From contig JAIQFN010000022.1 in assembly GCA_020073265.1 (NCBI GenBank), positions 25,487 through 89,486 on the forward strand: a stretch of 64,000 nt of DNA, read 5' to 3'. Made by a program: the position numbers and the translations under genes. A model generated the notes under the pieces. The model had not been told where the DNA came from, did no database searches, and saw only the letters and a list, made by a program, of their open reading frames with translations. Origin of the DNA: Terriglobia bacterium. Lineage in GTDB: Bacteria; Acidobacteriota; Terriglobia; Bryobacterales; Bryobacteraceae. Shown in pieces: positions 9,254 through 17,894 of the stretch (within the stretch, counting starts at the first letter, position 1; the number at the start of each line of letters is the position of its first letter).

Positions 9254-10087
9254 ATGGAAAGCGGCCGGACGCGCGTTGGCTTTGCCGCCGCGGCGCTACT
9301 CTTGCTCGCCGCAGCAGCCTTCGCGCAGCGGTTCCGTTATCGCGAGCAGGTGGAGGGTCCGCGGCCGTCTTTTCCAGCGCAGGCTGAGTTTCATTTCATC
9401 CGCGTCGAATACACCGACCTGCCTGAATATCATCGCGGCTTCGGATACGCTTCTCGAGACGCCACCGGCACCGGCTGGTGGTTGGTGGACTGGCCCGATG
9501 CCGACGACCATTTCTCGATGGGCGTCCAGCGCCTCACCAGGGTCCAGACCGGCGATCCGCGGCACCTGCGCCTGACCGACGACCAGCTCTTTGAATATCC
9601 GTGGATTTACGCGACGCAGACCGGCTGGTGGGGCTTGACGGATGCCGAAACAGCGCGGCTGCGCGAGTATCTGCTGCGCGGCGGCTTCCTGGTGGTGGAT
9701 GACTTCTGGGGCGTCGAGCAGTGGGAGGTGTTTCGAGAAACCATGAACCGCGTGCTGCCCGGCAAGCCCATCACCGACATCGCCGAGTCCGACTCGGTGA
9801 TGCACGTGCTCTACGATATCAACGAAAAGGATCGCACCTTCATCCCTGGAACGCGCCACTTGCGGATCGGGCCCGGAGGAACGGTGCGAGTCTATCAACC
9901 TGAAGGCACCGCGCCGGCCTGGCGCGCGATGTACGACGACCAGAACCGCATGGTGGTGGCGGTGAACTACAACACCGACGTGGGCGATGCTTGGGAGTAC
10001 GCCGACTCGCCCATGTATCCGGAGCAGATGACTGCGCTGGCCTACCGCTATGGCATCAACTACCTGGTCTATTCGATGACGCACTAG
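9254..10087 (+). CDS. DUF4159 domain exported protein
   Basis: The 277-residue product has a signal peptide (ALLLLAAAAFAQ) and the DUF4159 pattern: FHFIRVEYTD near the N-terminus, DDHFSMGVQRLT, LREYLLRGGFLVVDDFWG and a C-terminal AYRYGINYLVYSMTH. Such proteins resemble the ThuA/GATase-like domain attached to von Willebrand-type membrane proteins, but here the domain stands alone and is exported. It lies 15 bp after the hydrolase. Function is unknown. Confidence 0.8.
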   Translation: MESGRTRVGFAAAALLLLAAAAFAQRFRYREQVEGPRPSFPAQAEFHFIRVEYTDLPEYHRGFGYASRDATGTGWWLVDWPDADDHFSMGVQRLTRVQTGDPRHLRLTDDQLFEYPWIYATQTGWWGLTDAETARLREYLLRGGFLVVDDFWGVEQWEVFRETMNRVLPGKPITDIAESDSVMHVLYDINEKDRTFIPGTRHLRIGPGGTVRVYQPEGTAPAWRAMYDDQNRMVVAVNYNTDVGDAWEYADSPMYPEQMTALAYRYGINYLVYSMTH

Positions 10088-10090
10088 CCC

Positions 10091-10708
10091 ATGTCACGCC
10101 GATCTCTGCACATTCTCGCGTTTCTTCTGGTCGCAGTCCTCAGCGCTTGCCGCAAGCCGCCGCCGAAGGTGGTGGTGCCTGAAGTATTTCGCGTGAAGTT
10201 CGAAACCTCGCAAGGCGACTTCGTGGTGGAAGCCGTCCGGGCGTGGGCGCCGCACGGCGTCGACCGCTTCCATGAGCTGGTCCGCATACACTACTTCGAC
10301 GAAGGCCGGTTCTTCCGCGTGTTGAGAGGTTTCATCGCGCAGTTCGGCGTGCATCGCGACTTCAATGTTCACGAGAAGTGGCGCGAGTTCTTCATCGTCG
10401 ACGATCCTCCCAAGCAGAAAAACCTGCGCGGAACGCTGGCCTTCGCCAAGTCCGGCCCGAACACGCGCGCCACCGAGATCTTCATCAATCTCGCGGACAA
10501 TGCCGTTCTGGACGGCGAGTACTTCGTGCCGTTCGGCAAAATCGTGGAAGGCGTGGAGGTGATCGACAAATTCTACTCCGGCTACGGCGAGATGCGGCCG
10601 GAAGGGAAAGACATCGATCCGGGGCGCGTGGAAGGCGAAACCAACGAATACCTGGTGCAGCGCTTCCCCAAGATGGACTACATCAAGCGAGCACGCTTCG
10701 TTCAGTAA
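10091..10708 (+). CDS. Cyclophilin-type peptidyl-prolyl isomerase, lipoprotein
   Basis: The 205-residue product has a lipobox (LSAC, Cys20), so it is probably lipid-anchored. A cyclophilin fold follows, with FETSQGDFVVE, YFDEGRFFRVLRGFIAQFG, GTLAFAKSGPNTRATEIFIN and YFVPFGKIVEGVEVI. It would assist proline isomerisation of exported proteins. The start is 3 bp after the DUF4159 stop. Its TAA directly abuts the stop of the convergent TonB receptor gene with no base between them. Confidence 0.9.
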   Translation: MSRRSLHILAFLLVAVLSACRKPPPKVVVPEVFRVKFETSQGDFVVEAVRAWAPHGVDRFHELVRIHYFDEGRFFRVLRGFIAQFGVHRDFNVHEKWREFFIVDDPPKQKNLRGTLAFAKSGPNTRATEIFINLADNAVLDGEYFVPFGKIVEGVEVIDKFYSGYGEMRPEGKDIDPGRVEGETNEYLVQRFPKMDYIKRARFVQ

Positions 10709-13700
10709 TCAGAATGCGAAGCGGAGTTGAAACTCCAGGCGCCGGTTGCTGCCGGCGAACGGCCCACCGCTTCCGGCGATCCGGTTGGACTCGCCGAACA
10801 GGGGCGAGTTGATGTTCCCGATGATCGGACCTGGATTGACGTGGTTGAACACATTGCGCGCCGACACCGATAGCGTGAGGCTGTAGCGCCGGTCCGACGA
10901 ACCCCCGCCGCCACCGCCGCCGCCGTTGTCGAAACCGCCGATGCCTCCGCGCTGGGCCGGTCCTGCAACCGGCGCTGCCGGAGCGGGCGCGGAGCTGTCG
11001 CCAGTACCGCGATTGCGGCGCTCGGGAAAACGCAGGCTGCCGAGTCCGAAGGTTTTCGCCATGCGCAGATCCACGCTGAAGAGTCCGGGGCCGCGCCCGA
11101 AATCGCGGGGCAGCGTAGGCTGGCCCGGCGACGGATTCGGGTCCAGCAGACCGTAGGGCGTCGCGATCACTCCGGGCTTGTGCGGGTCGGTCGCGACTCC
11201 GGGGCGCGCGTTGACGACGGTGTCGCCGAACACGTCCTGACTGGTGGTGATGTTGAATGGCTGGCCGGTTTGGGCCACGATCAGAGGACTGAAGCGGAGA
11301 TCCCAGATGGTGGCGATGGAACCGCCGATGGAAGCACGATGGCGCACGTCGCTGGAGGCAGGTCCGTACTCGCCGGTGAGGTCGTATTGGTTGGCTGGAT
11401 AGGTGCCGATGCCGTCGGTATTGCTGCGCACGAAATTGAACATGTAGAAACCGAACAACGAAGTCCTGCGATTCAGGCGCGAGTTCACGTTGGTGACCAA
11501 CTGGTTCTGGTTGTACAAGCCGCCGGACTCCTGCTCGTAGATCGGGCCGATTTCGCCGTAGGGAAAAACGCCGCTGCCCGCAAGACCTGTATAGGTACCG
11601 GGTAATGGCGCGTTGATATTGCGCGAGAGCAACTGATGCAGCCCGTGCGAATTCGTGTAGGTCACCGAGATGGTGGTGTGGCCGGGAATCTGCCGCTCGA
11701 CTCCCACCGCCGACTGCATCACGTACGGCGCCACCAGCAGCGGGCTGACGGTGTGGATGGCCTGCGCGGTGGCAAACTGCTGCAATGTGCTGGCGGGCGG
11801 AACGGTTGGGAAGAAGTCGGGATTGGTGACGACGAACTGTTGCTGGGTCAGGCCGTTGAAACGTTGCGCGACCAGAATGTTTTGCTCGTTGAAGCGGTAG
11901 TAGAAGACGCCGAAGCCGCCGCGGAACACCATTTTCGGACTGGAACCTTTGGCGGTCGCGCCCGGCGCCCAGGCAAAGCCGACGCGAGGCGCGAAGTCAA
12001 GCCGGCCGTGAATGTTGAGCTGTGTCTCCCAGCGCAGGCCGAGGCTGAGGGTGAGATTCTGCTTGACTCGCCAGTCGTCGCCAACGAACAGGCCGGTATC
12101 GGACTGTCCAACCAGGACCAGAGGATCGCCCGCGTTCATTGAGAACTGCGTCGCGCCGCCGCCAAGCAAGCGGATCTGGGCGGGCGAAAAACCCATCTGC
12201 TGGAACAGCAGCGTGCGCCGGTACTGCTCGATCGAGCTGATGGTCTGACAGCCCGCATTCGGAGTTTCCTGGCGGCAGACGATGCCGGGAACCACCGGCT
12301 GGGAACTGGCGTTCAGAATCGGAGCATAGGCTCCACCGAAAGTGTAGGTGCCGTCGAAGTTCTGATGCGTGGTGTCCTGGATGGATACCGCGCGCACGCG
12401 TATGCCGGCCTTCCAGGTATGCGCGCCGGAGACGATGGTCACATAGTTCGAAAACTCGTAGTGGTGGTGAATGTACTGGTAGTCGGGATTCGAAGGACCG
12501 CCGCCGTTGAAAGCGCTCGAAACTCCAATCGTCGGATCGTGGATATCGGAGTTTTCATAGCGGTGCTGGTGCAGGAACTGGAAGTGAGTTTCGTCGACCA
12601 CCTTGGAACTGAGCACGGCCGTTTCGGTGGCCTGGAAAGCATGCTCCAGGTTGCGCTCGTTGTTGGCGCGCGAGACCAGATCAAAGCCTCCGACGCCCTC
12701 GCCTTGGCTGGTGTTGCGCGTGATGGCGTAGCGAAAGGTGAGAGTGTTGTTCGAACCCAACTGGTAATCGATTCTGGGGCTGATGCGCAGGCGGGCTTGC
12801 GGAGCCGAATACACCTGGGTGAACGGACTGACGATGGCGAGCGTGGTGGGATCAAGTGTGATGCCGTTGATGACCGATCCGTTGTCGATGTCGCGGTTCG
12901 AGATCTCCAGGAAGAACGAAGAACGCTTGGTCACCGGGCCACCGACGCTTCCTCCGAAGTCTTTCAGATCGAAGGGAGGTTTCTGCTGCGCATAAGGATT
13001 GCGCGAGTTGAATATGGCGTTGCCGTAATTAAAGTAGACCTGCCCGCGCAACCGGTCCTTGCCGGGCTTGGTGAGAATTTCGGTGCGGCCGTAGCCGATG
13101 GCGTCGAATTCGGGAGAGAAGGGATTCTGATTGACGCGAACCTCGCGGATGGCGTCCTTGTTGGGAAGCACGGCGTCGCCGGCGGTGAAGCCATCGATGT
13201 AAATCTGGCCGGCGTTGGGGCCAGCGGAAGGTCCCGCGAGGGCCGCGAGATCGGCCTGCAGATCATCCGGATCGTCCGAGAGGGCGTCGAGGGTATCGTC
13301 CTTCAACACCATGGTGGCTGCGTTCTGCGACGGGTCGGTCGAGACGGACGGCCCGACGTCGGCCTGCACGGTGACCTCCTGCCGTTCGAGGGTCAAGCGC
13401 AAAGTGAAATCGAGCGTCGCGACAGAATCGCCGACCTCGACTGTTTCCGGCTGCGCCTGCATGCCGGGGAACGAAACTTTGACCGAGTATTTTCCGGGAG
13501 CGAGGCCGTTCAAAAGATAGTGGCCGTCGTTGCCGGAAGTGACCATTTTGGCGGTTCCGGCGTCATTGGAAACGGTAATCTGAGCGCCGGGAATGACGGC
13601 GCCGGACGAGTCGGCGACAGTGCCTCGGACGCCGCCGCTACCTTGAGCGAGCGCGCTTATCCAGAGGCCCGGCCACAACAGGGTGACAAGGACGAGTATT

Positions 13701-13711
13701 CGTTTCGACAT
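10709..13711 (-). CDS. TonB-dependent receptor with carboxypeptidase-regulatory-like N-terminus (Oar-like)
   Basis: The 1000-residue outer-membrane product starts with a signal peptide (ISALAQG). A beta-sandwich domain follows (GVRGTVADSSGAVIPGA...HYLLNGLAPGKYSVKVSFPG) of the carboxypeptidase-regulatory/CNA-B type, then a plug region (QIYIDGF...EVRVNQNPFSPEFDA) and a long barrel ending in LEFQLRFAF with the terminal aromatic residue used for barrel insertion. The substrate is unknown; such Oar-like receptors are numerous in Solibacter-type genomes. A poly-glycine stretch (about 10901-10930) lies in a C-terminal loop. Confidence 0.9.
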   Translation of the reverse strand: MSKRILVLVTLLWPGLWISALAQGSGGVRGTVADSSGAVIPGAQITVSNDAGTAKMVTSGNDGHYLLNGLAPGKYSVKVSFPGMQAQPETVEVGDSVATLDFTLRLTLERQEVTVQADVGPSVSTDPSQNAATMVLKDDTLDALSDDPDDLQADLAALAGPSAGPNAGQIYIDGFTAGDAVLPNKDAIREVRVNQNPFSPEFDAIGYGRTEILTKPGKDRLRGQVYFNYGNAIFNSRNPYAQQKPPFDLKDFGGSVGGPVTKRSSFFLEISNRDIDNGSVINGITLDPTTLAIVSPFTQVYSAPQARLRISPRIDYQLGSNNTLTFRYAITRNTSQGEGVGGFDLVSRANNERNLEHAFQATETAVLSSKVVDETHFQFLHQHRYENSDIHDPTIGVSSAFNGGGPSNPDYQYIHHHYEFSNYVTIVSGAHTWKAGIRVRAVSIQDTTHQNFDGTYTFGGAYAPILNASSQPVVPGIVCRQETPNAGCQTISSIEQYRRTLLFQQMGFSPAQIRLLGGGATQFSMNAGDPLVLVGQSDTGLFVGDDWRVKQNLTLSLGLRWETQLNIHGRLDFAPRVGFAWAPGATAKGSSPKMVFRGGFGVFYYRFNEQNILVAQRFNGLTQQQFVVTNPDFFPTVPPASTLQQFATAQAIHTVSPLLVAPYVMQSAVGVERQIPGHTTISVTYTNSHGLHQLLSRNINAPLPGTYTGLAGSGVFPYGEIGPIYEQESGGLYNQNQLVTNVNSRLNRRTSLFGFYMFNFVRSNTDGIGTYPANQYDLTGEYGPASSDVRHRASIGGSIATIWDLRFSPLIVAQTGQPFNITTSQDVFGDTVVNARPGVATDPHKPGVIATPYGLLDPNPSPGQPTLPRDFGRGPGLFSVDLRMAKTFGLGSLRFPERRNRGTGDSSAPAPAAPVAGPAQRGGIGGFDNGGGGGGGGSSDRRYSLTLSVSARNVFNHVNPGPIIGNINSPLFGESNRIAGSGGPFAGSNRRLEFQLRFAF

Positions 13712-13768
13712 TCGATATTGACGGGACTGTCTAACCAGAATCGCCGATTCGGGGAGCGAGGGTCAAAT

Positions 13769-13802
13769 CAGGTGTCAGGTGTCGGTGTCAGGTGTCAGGT
13801 TT
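13769..13802 (+). repeat. Tandem heptamer array CAGGTKT (5 units)
   Basis: Five consecutive units of CAGGTGT or CAGGTTT are seen, one missing an A, between the cupin stop and the TonB receptor start. The last two bases overlap the minus-strand stop codon of the cupin gene (13801-13803). The same heptamer recurs at 54582-54608 (opposite strand) and 55831-55865. Confidence 0.85.
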
Positions 13803-14415
13803 AGTTGTTGCCTGCGCCTCTTGTGGGTGGGGTGGCCAGGTACTTCTGGGATGCGGCTTCGTCTCTTAGGGGGACTACTTTGTCGGGGTCGATGCGGACC
13901 ATCAGGTAGAGGATGTGATCGTCGATGTGGGTGAAGAGGTGTCCGGTGCCGGCGGGAATGATGATGACGTCGCCGGGCTTGAGCTGGTGGGTGACGCCGT
14001 TGCGGATGCCGGCGGCGTTTTTGCCGGGGCCGTTGAATTCCCGCACGGTCTGCATCGAGTTCGGGCGCTGCTTGGCATCCACCAGGTCGGGGCCGGTTAC
14101 CAGCGTCGCGGTGCCTTCGATGACGTGGTACAGCTCGCTGATGTAGTCGTGCTCGGCGACCGCATTCCTGGGGGCCTGATCGAGCTTGCCGCGATAGACG
14201 ATCCCGAGACCGAGTTGGCTCTTGCCTAAGTCGACCGAGCGAATCTGCTGATCGGTGAGGTTGTTGTCCATGGCGCGCTTGGCGTAGGCCTGCAGTTCGC
14301 TGTTGTTGATGTAGGTGGCCGGACACTGGTTGCACGTGGGTTTCGGATCCTGGGCCTGGAGCGCGAGCATAAAGGCTGCCGCACTCAGGATCGCCTTGGC
14401 TGTGATTCCCTGCAT
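13801..14415 (-). CDS. Exported cupin-domain protein
   Basis: The 204-residue product has a signal peptide (SAAAFMLALQAQD), a CNQC cysteine pair shortly after it and a C-terminal cupin barrel. The first cupin motif region is EHDYISELYHVIEGTATLVTG and the second is LKPGDVIIIPAGTGHLFTHID, with His and Glu residues placed for a metal. The substrate is unknown. An AGGAGAG site precedes the ATG. It lies upstream of the TonB receptor on the same strand, separated by the heptamer array. Confidence 0.8.
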   Translation of the reverse strand: MQGITAKAILSAAAFMLALQAQDPKPTCNQCPATYINNSELQAYAKRAMDNNLTDQQIRSVDLGKSQLGLGIVYRGKLDQAPRNAVAEHDYISELYHVIEGTATLVTGPDLVDAKQRPNSMQTVREFNGPGKNAAGIRNGVTHQLKPGDVIIIPAGTGHLFTHIDDHILYLMVRIDPDKVVPLRDEAASQKYLATPPTRGAGNN

Positions 14416-14445
14416 TTCAACTCTCCTTTTCGAAATTGCCGCGAA

Positions 14446-15186
14446 TCATATAGTACACCCGCTTGGTGACTGCTGCACTCTCGTGTAATACGTAAGCAGG
14501 TCCGGATGTGGGGAGCGAGGGATCCTGCTCGGGTGACAGGCGAGTTCGCGCTGCTGCAAGGCGTGGCGGGCCAGGAAGGCGTCGATGGAGTTTTTCGCTA
14601 AAACGAAGCCAGTCTCATCGCGGTTGGCTGGGTCCTCGGAGTCGTAGCGGTCGTTTTCCGCAGCGCGGCGCTCGGCCTGGAGTTCGCGGAGTTGTTTGAG
14701 GGTGCGGTCGAAGAGGCGGGAAAGGCGCTGCTCGTTCATGCTCAGCATGCTGAGGGCGCGGGTTTGTTCGGCCAGGGTTTCGGCGATGGCGAGGCCGGCG
14801 GCGTCGGGCTGATCGGCTTGGATGCGAGCTTCGTGTTTGCGGAGACCGGCCGCGAGAAGATCGGCTTCGAGCGCGGGGATGCGATTCAAGCGCCAGGCGG
14901 TGGAGGCGAGGGACTGGACGAGGTGTTCTTCGAGCGCGCCTTGGGGCTGGAACTGGCCGGAGAAACGCTGGAGGTGGAGTTGGAAGGCGGCGGGGTCCTC
15001 GGTGGGCAGAACGATGGCGCGGCTGGTGAGGCCGTGACGGAGGGCGTTGAGCGAGGAGCGCTGTTTGCCAGCTTGGGTGCGCGGGCCGGTGGAGCGTTGG
15101 GCGTTAGCGCGATTGATGGCAGCGCGATGGAAGGCGGGCTGCTGCTGAGCCGCGGGTTGGAGGCTGGAAGATTGGATTGCGGACAT
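14446..15186 (-). CDS. Multicopy 'STGPRT...RHGL' protein of unknown function
   Basis: The 246-residue product has the motif RANAQRSTGPRTQAGKQR followed by SSLNALRHGLT near residue 35, and a helical remainder rich in Leu, Gln and Glu. I know this as the signature of an uncharacterised family present in many copies in acidobacteria and planctomycetes. No catalytic motif is visible. The ATG at 15186 has an AGGAG site 5 bases upstream, although the frame is open to 15324. Its leader and first codons belong to a dispersed repeat also found at 17574 and 29075. Confidence 0.7.
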   Translation of the reverse strand: MSAIQSSSLQPAAQQQPAFHRAAINRANAQRSTGPRTQAGKQRSSLNALRHGLTSRAIVLPTEDPAAFQLHLQRFSGQFQPQGALEEHLVQSLASTAWRLNRIPALEADLLAAGLRKHEARIQADQPDAAGLAIAETLAEQTRALSMLSMNEQRLSRLFDRTLKQLRELQAERRAAENDRYDSEDPANRDETGFVLAKNSIDAFLARHALQQRELACHPSRIPRSPHPDLLTYYTRVQQSPSGCTI

Positions 15187-15333
15187 GTTTTTCTCCTGGC
15201 ACCTTTCATAGCATTGCGGCGATGGCGCGGGATGGACGAGCGGGTGGAAATTGCTGAAGGGGAAGCGAAGAAGGGCGAGCGGGAGGCGTGATCGGCGGCG
15301 TTCCGGGGGATCGGGGAAGAACAAGGACGGGAT
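15160..15333. repeat. Dispersed ~174-bp leader repeat, copy A
   Basis: This segment covers the first codons, ribosome site and upstream region of the multicopy gene at 14446-15186. It matches 17574-17747 almost base for base (two differences noticed) and 29075-29210 more loosely. Copies B and C continue for a further ~33 bp that copy A lacks. Confidence 0.85.
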
Positions 15334-15421
15334 GGCGACGTTTCGTCAAACTGGAAGCCCGGATTATCGGAAGCTGGGCCGGTCCGTGTCCCAACGCAAG
15401 AACAGCGCATTAGAATAAGGC

Positions 15422-17362
15422 ATGCGATTCCTCCTTTTTCTCTTTATCGCTGGAGTTTCGTTCGCAGGCCAATTCACTACCTCGCTCGGCGATTCTTATC
15501 CCTACATCATCTCCGCCATCACCACCGACTCTGGGGGCAACACTTACATCGTCGGCAGCCGTCAACTCGCCACCGCCGGCACCGTCACCCTGAACTCATC
15601 CACGAATTTAGGCGCAGGCACCGACGTCTTCGTCTCGAAGCTTGATCCCTCAGGCAACCTCCTCTTCACCGATACCTTCGCCGGCAAAGGCGTTGATGCC
15701 GGAACCGCGATCGCCCTCGACCCTTCAGGCAACATCTACATCGGAGGAACCACCACCTCGCCCGATTTCCCGTTGAGCGAAGCGCAGCAAACGCAATCCA
15801 ACTCGAACGGCACCGGTTTCATCATCAAGCTGACCAACGATGGCACGACCATTCTTTATTCGACTTACTTTGGAGGCGCGCTCGGGGCAAGCTCCGTCTC
15901 CGGGCTCGCGACCGACACGAAAGGAAATCTCTACGTCACCGGCCTCACAAGCGCCTCGGATTTTGTCCAGGCATCAGGGCTGCCAACGGCTCCATTGACG
16001 CCGGTGAATGCATTCGTGAATGTGTCGAATGTCTTCGTCGCCGAGATCCCGGCGGCAGGCGGAAAGATTCTCTATTCCGGGGAGATCGCGCCAACCGGAA
16101 ACCAGGCTTTCGCGACGGCCGCGCCCGGCATCGCGGTCGATTCCGCAGGGGAAGTGTTCCTCCGATACAACAACACCTTCAACAGCGGATTCGCCGCCAA
16201 GATCAACGCCGCGGGCGCAGGCTTCGGCTTCTCTCCCATTTCCTTTCCGGCTACCGTCAACGCGATTGCCGTGGATGCGGCGGGCGATGCGTACCTTGCC
16301 ACCGGAGGCACGATCGAGAAACTCAATCCCACAGGCACGGCGGCTTGGACATTTACTATGCCGCCAGGGATCGTCGATTCATCTCCGATTTCCATCGCCC
16401 TCGACGCTAGCGGTAACGTGTGGGCCACAGGAATGACATCCTCGACGACGTTCCCCAATGCCAACGGGTGGACCACCGGCACGGATTTCCTCATCGCCGT
16501 AAATTCAAGCGGCTCTCAATTGACCTACTCCGCGCTCTATCCCTCATTCACCGTCGAGCACGCGGTTTCGGTCGATCCTTCGGGTTTGGTCCACGTGGCC
16601 GGAACGAACGCCTTCGTCGCCGCCATCGATCCCCAAGCCGCGCCCGCCAAAAATATGTTTGTGTTCCAGAACGCCTTCAGAGGGAACGCCACGGCCCGCC
16701 TGTCGCCTGCGGAAGTGGTCGCGATTTACGGCCCTGGTATCGGCCCGTCGACCGCCGTATCGGCCACGCCCACGAACGGCTTCTATCCAACAACCCTTGG
16801 AGGCGTCGAGGTCAGCGTAAACGGCACAAACATCCCTCTGCTCTACGTCTCCGCCAACCAGATCAACGCGGTGTTTCCGATGGAAGTCACCGCGAACTCA
16901 GCGGCAACGGTTCGCGTCACCAACGGAGCGGCGGTCAGCGCTAGTTATCCGGTCCGCATTGTTGGTTCTTCACCGGGAGCGAATCCGACGGTGATCAATC
17001 AGGATGGCACCATCAATTCGATTTCGAACCCCGCGCCGGGCGGCTCCATCGTGACATTCTATGTCACAGGTTTTCAACCGAGTTTTGCTCCGCTCGCCGA
17101 CGGGCAAGTAGCCACGGTGGCCAATAACGACGCGTGCGCTCTGGAATCAGGATGCACGATAACTGCGCAGACGGTCGCTTTCTTCCACCTGGGGTCGCTG
17201 TCGGTCCCCGCGACAGTTTTGTACGCGGGCGCAGCACCGGGGATCGTAGCCGGGGTGACGCAGTTCAACCTTCAGGTCGGAACGCCTCCGGCGGCGAATG
17301 AATTTTTCCTGGCGTTGAACGGTTCATACATCGGAGCGGCGGTCGTTGTCAGCCCTAATTGA
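15422..17362 (+). CDS. Exported SBBP-repeat propeller with TIGR03437-type C-terminus
   Basis: The 646-residue product has a signal peptide (LLFLFIAGVSFAGQ) and beta-propeller SBBP-like repeats with the cycle ALDPSGNIYIGGTTTSPDFP and DTKGNLYVTGLTSASDF. A C-terminal ~220-residue domain follows with the TIGR03437 pattern: LSPAEVVAIYGPGIGP, LLYVSANQINAVFPME, NQDGTINSISNPAPGGSIVTFYVTGF, and GVTQFNLQVG near the end. It is predicted to be secreted or surface-exposed. The function of these C-terminal domains is not known; they cap many Solibacter extracellular proteins. Confidence 0.85.
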   Translation: MRFLLFLFIAGVSFAGQFTTSLGDSYPYIISAITTDSGGNTYIVGSRQLATAGTVTLNSSTNLGAGTDVFVSKLDPSGNLLFTDTFAGKGVDAGTAIALDPSGNIYIGGTTTSPDFPLSEAQQTQSNSNGTGFIIKLTNDGTTILYSTYFGGALGASSVSGLATDTKGNLYVTGLTSASDFVQASGLPTAPLTPVNAFVNVSNVFVAEIPAAGGKILYSGEIAPTGNQAFATAAPGIAVDSAGEVFLRYNNTFNSGFAAKINAAGAGFGFSPISFPATVNAIAVDAAGDAYLATGGTIEKLNPTGTAAWTFTMPPGIVDSSPISIALDASGNVWATGMTSSTTFPNANGWTTGTDFLIAVNSSGSQLTYSALYPSFTVEHAVSVDPSGLVHVAGTNAFVAAIDPQAAPAKNMFVFQNAFRGNATARLSPAEVVAIYGPGIGPSTAVSATPTNGFYPTTLGGVEVSVNGTNIPLLYVSANQINAVFPMEVTANSAATVRVTNGAAVSASYPVRIVGSSPGANPTVINQDGTINSISNPAPGGSIVTFYVTGFQPSFAPLADGQVATVANNDACALESGCTITAQTVAFFHLGSLSVPATVLYAGAAPGIVAGVTQFNLQVGTPPAANEFFLALNGSYIGAAVVVSPN

Positions 17363-17546
17363 CCTGCGAAATCCGGCGTTCGCGCTGTCGGTGCGGCTCC
17401 GGCCTTCCGCTAGCGGTTGCGGTCATCCGTCTCTCTTATTAGAAGTAAGTATGTTATCGTCTGGCATCCGGCTCCGCCTATGGCACTTGAACGGGAAACG
17501 CGCAAACCACGGATGTGCCACGAGCGCCAGCGTGCTGCCATCGGCT

Positions 17547-17600
17547 CTACGGGTTGCCGGCAAAGACGGCTTCGAGGCTGGAAGATTGGATTGCGGACAT
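17547..17600 (-). pseudogene. Truncated start of the multicopy 'STGPRT' gene
   Basis: The ATG at 17600, its ribosome site and the first nine codons (MSAIQSSSL) match the gene at 14446-15186. The frame then leaves the family and stops after 17 codons. It is a remnant carried with the leader repeat rather than a working gene. Confidence 0.7.
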
Positions 17601-17780
17601 GTTTTTCTCCTGGCACCTTTCATAGCATTGCGGCCATGGCGCGGGATGGACGAGCGGGTGGAAATTGCTGAAGGGGAAGCGAAGAAGGGCGAGCGGGAGA
17701 CGTGATCGGCGGCGTTCCGGGGGATCGGGGAAGAACAAGGACGGGATACCTGACTTCTCGCTCGTGTGGATAGTTTCCGG
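17574..17780. repeat. Dispersed leader repeat, copy B
   Basis: Bases 17574-17747 match copy A (15160-15333). Bases 17748-17780, beginning ACCTGACTTCTCGCTCGTG, are shared only with copy C (29209-29241). The copy therefore bridges two versions of the element. Confidence 0.85.
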
Positions 17781-17894
17781 GTTCCCGACTATCCTTCCAC
17801 TAATCGGGGAGCGTCACTTCAACGGTAGGGCGTTAGACGGTAGTGTGCAACATCGCTTACTGCTAGGAACCTGAGAAGGCGATCCCCAAGGGGA

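Larger units (their letters stand above)
17363..17894. other. Gene-free 0.5-kb stretch with repeat remnant
   Basis: The stretch between the SBBP gene and the winged-helix/TPR gene holds the second copy of the dispersed leader repeat, with a truncated gene start. The remaining ~110 bp at its right end show no gene. A short GATCCCC/GGGGATC inverted repeat (17881-17896) overlaps the end of the minus-strand regulator gene and could act as a weak terminator. Confidence 0.6.

Noticed and set aside
13769..13802. Heptamer array as a CRISPR
   Set aside because: Units are 7 bp with no spacers and no cas gene lies nearby.
12365..13804. Long plus-strand frame antisense to the TonB receptor gene
   Set aside because: It mirrors a gene with clear signal, plug and barrel features. 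Long antisense frames are expected at this GC content, and the product resembles no family.
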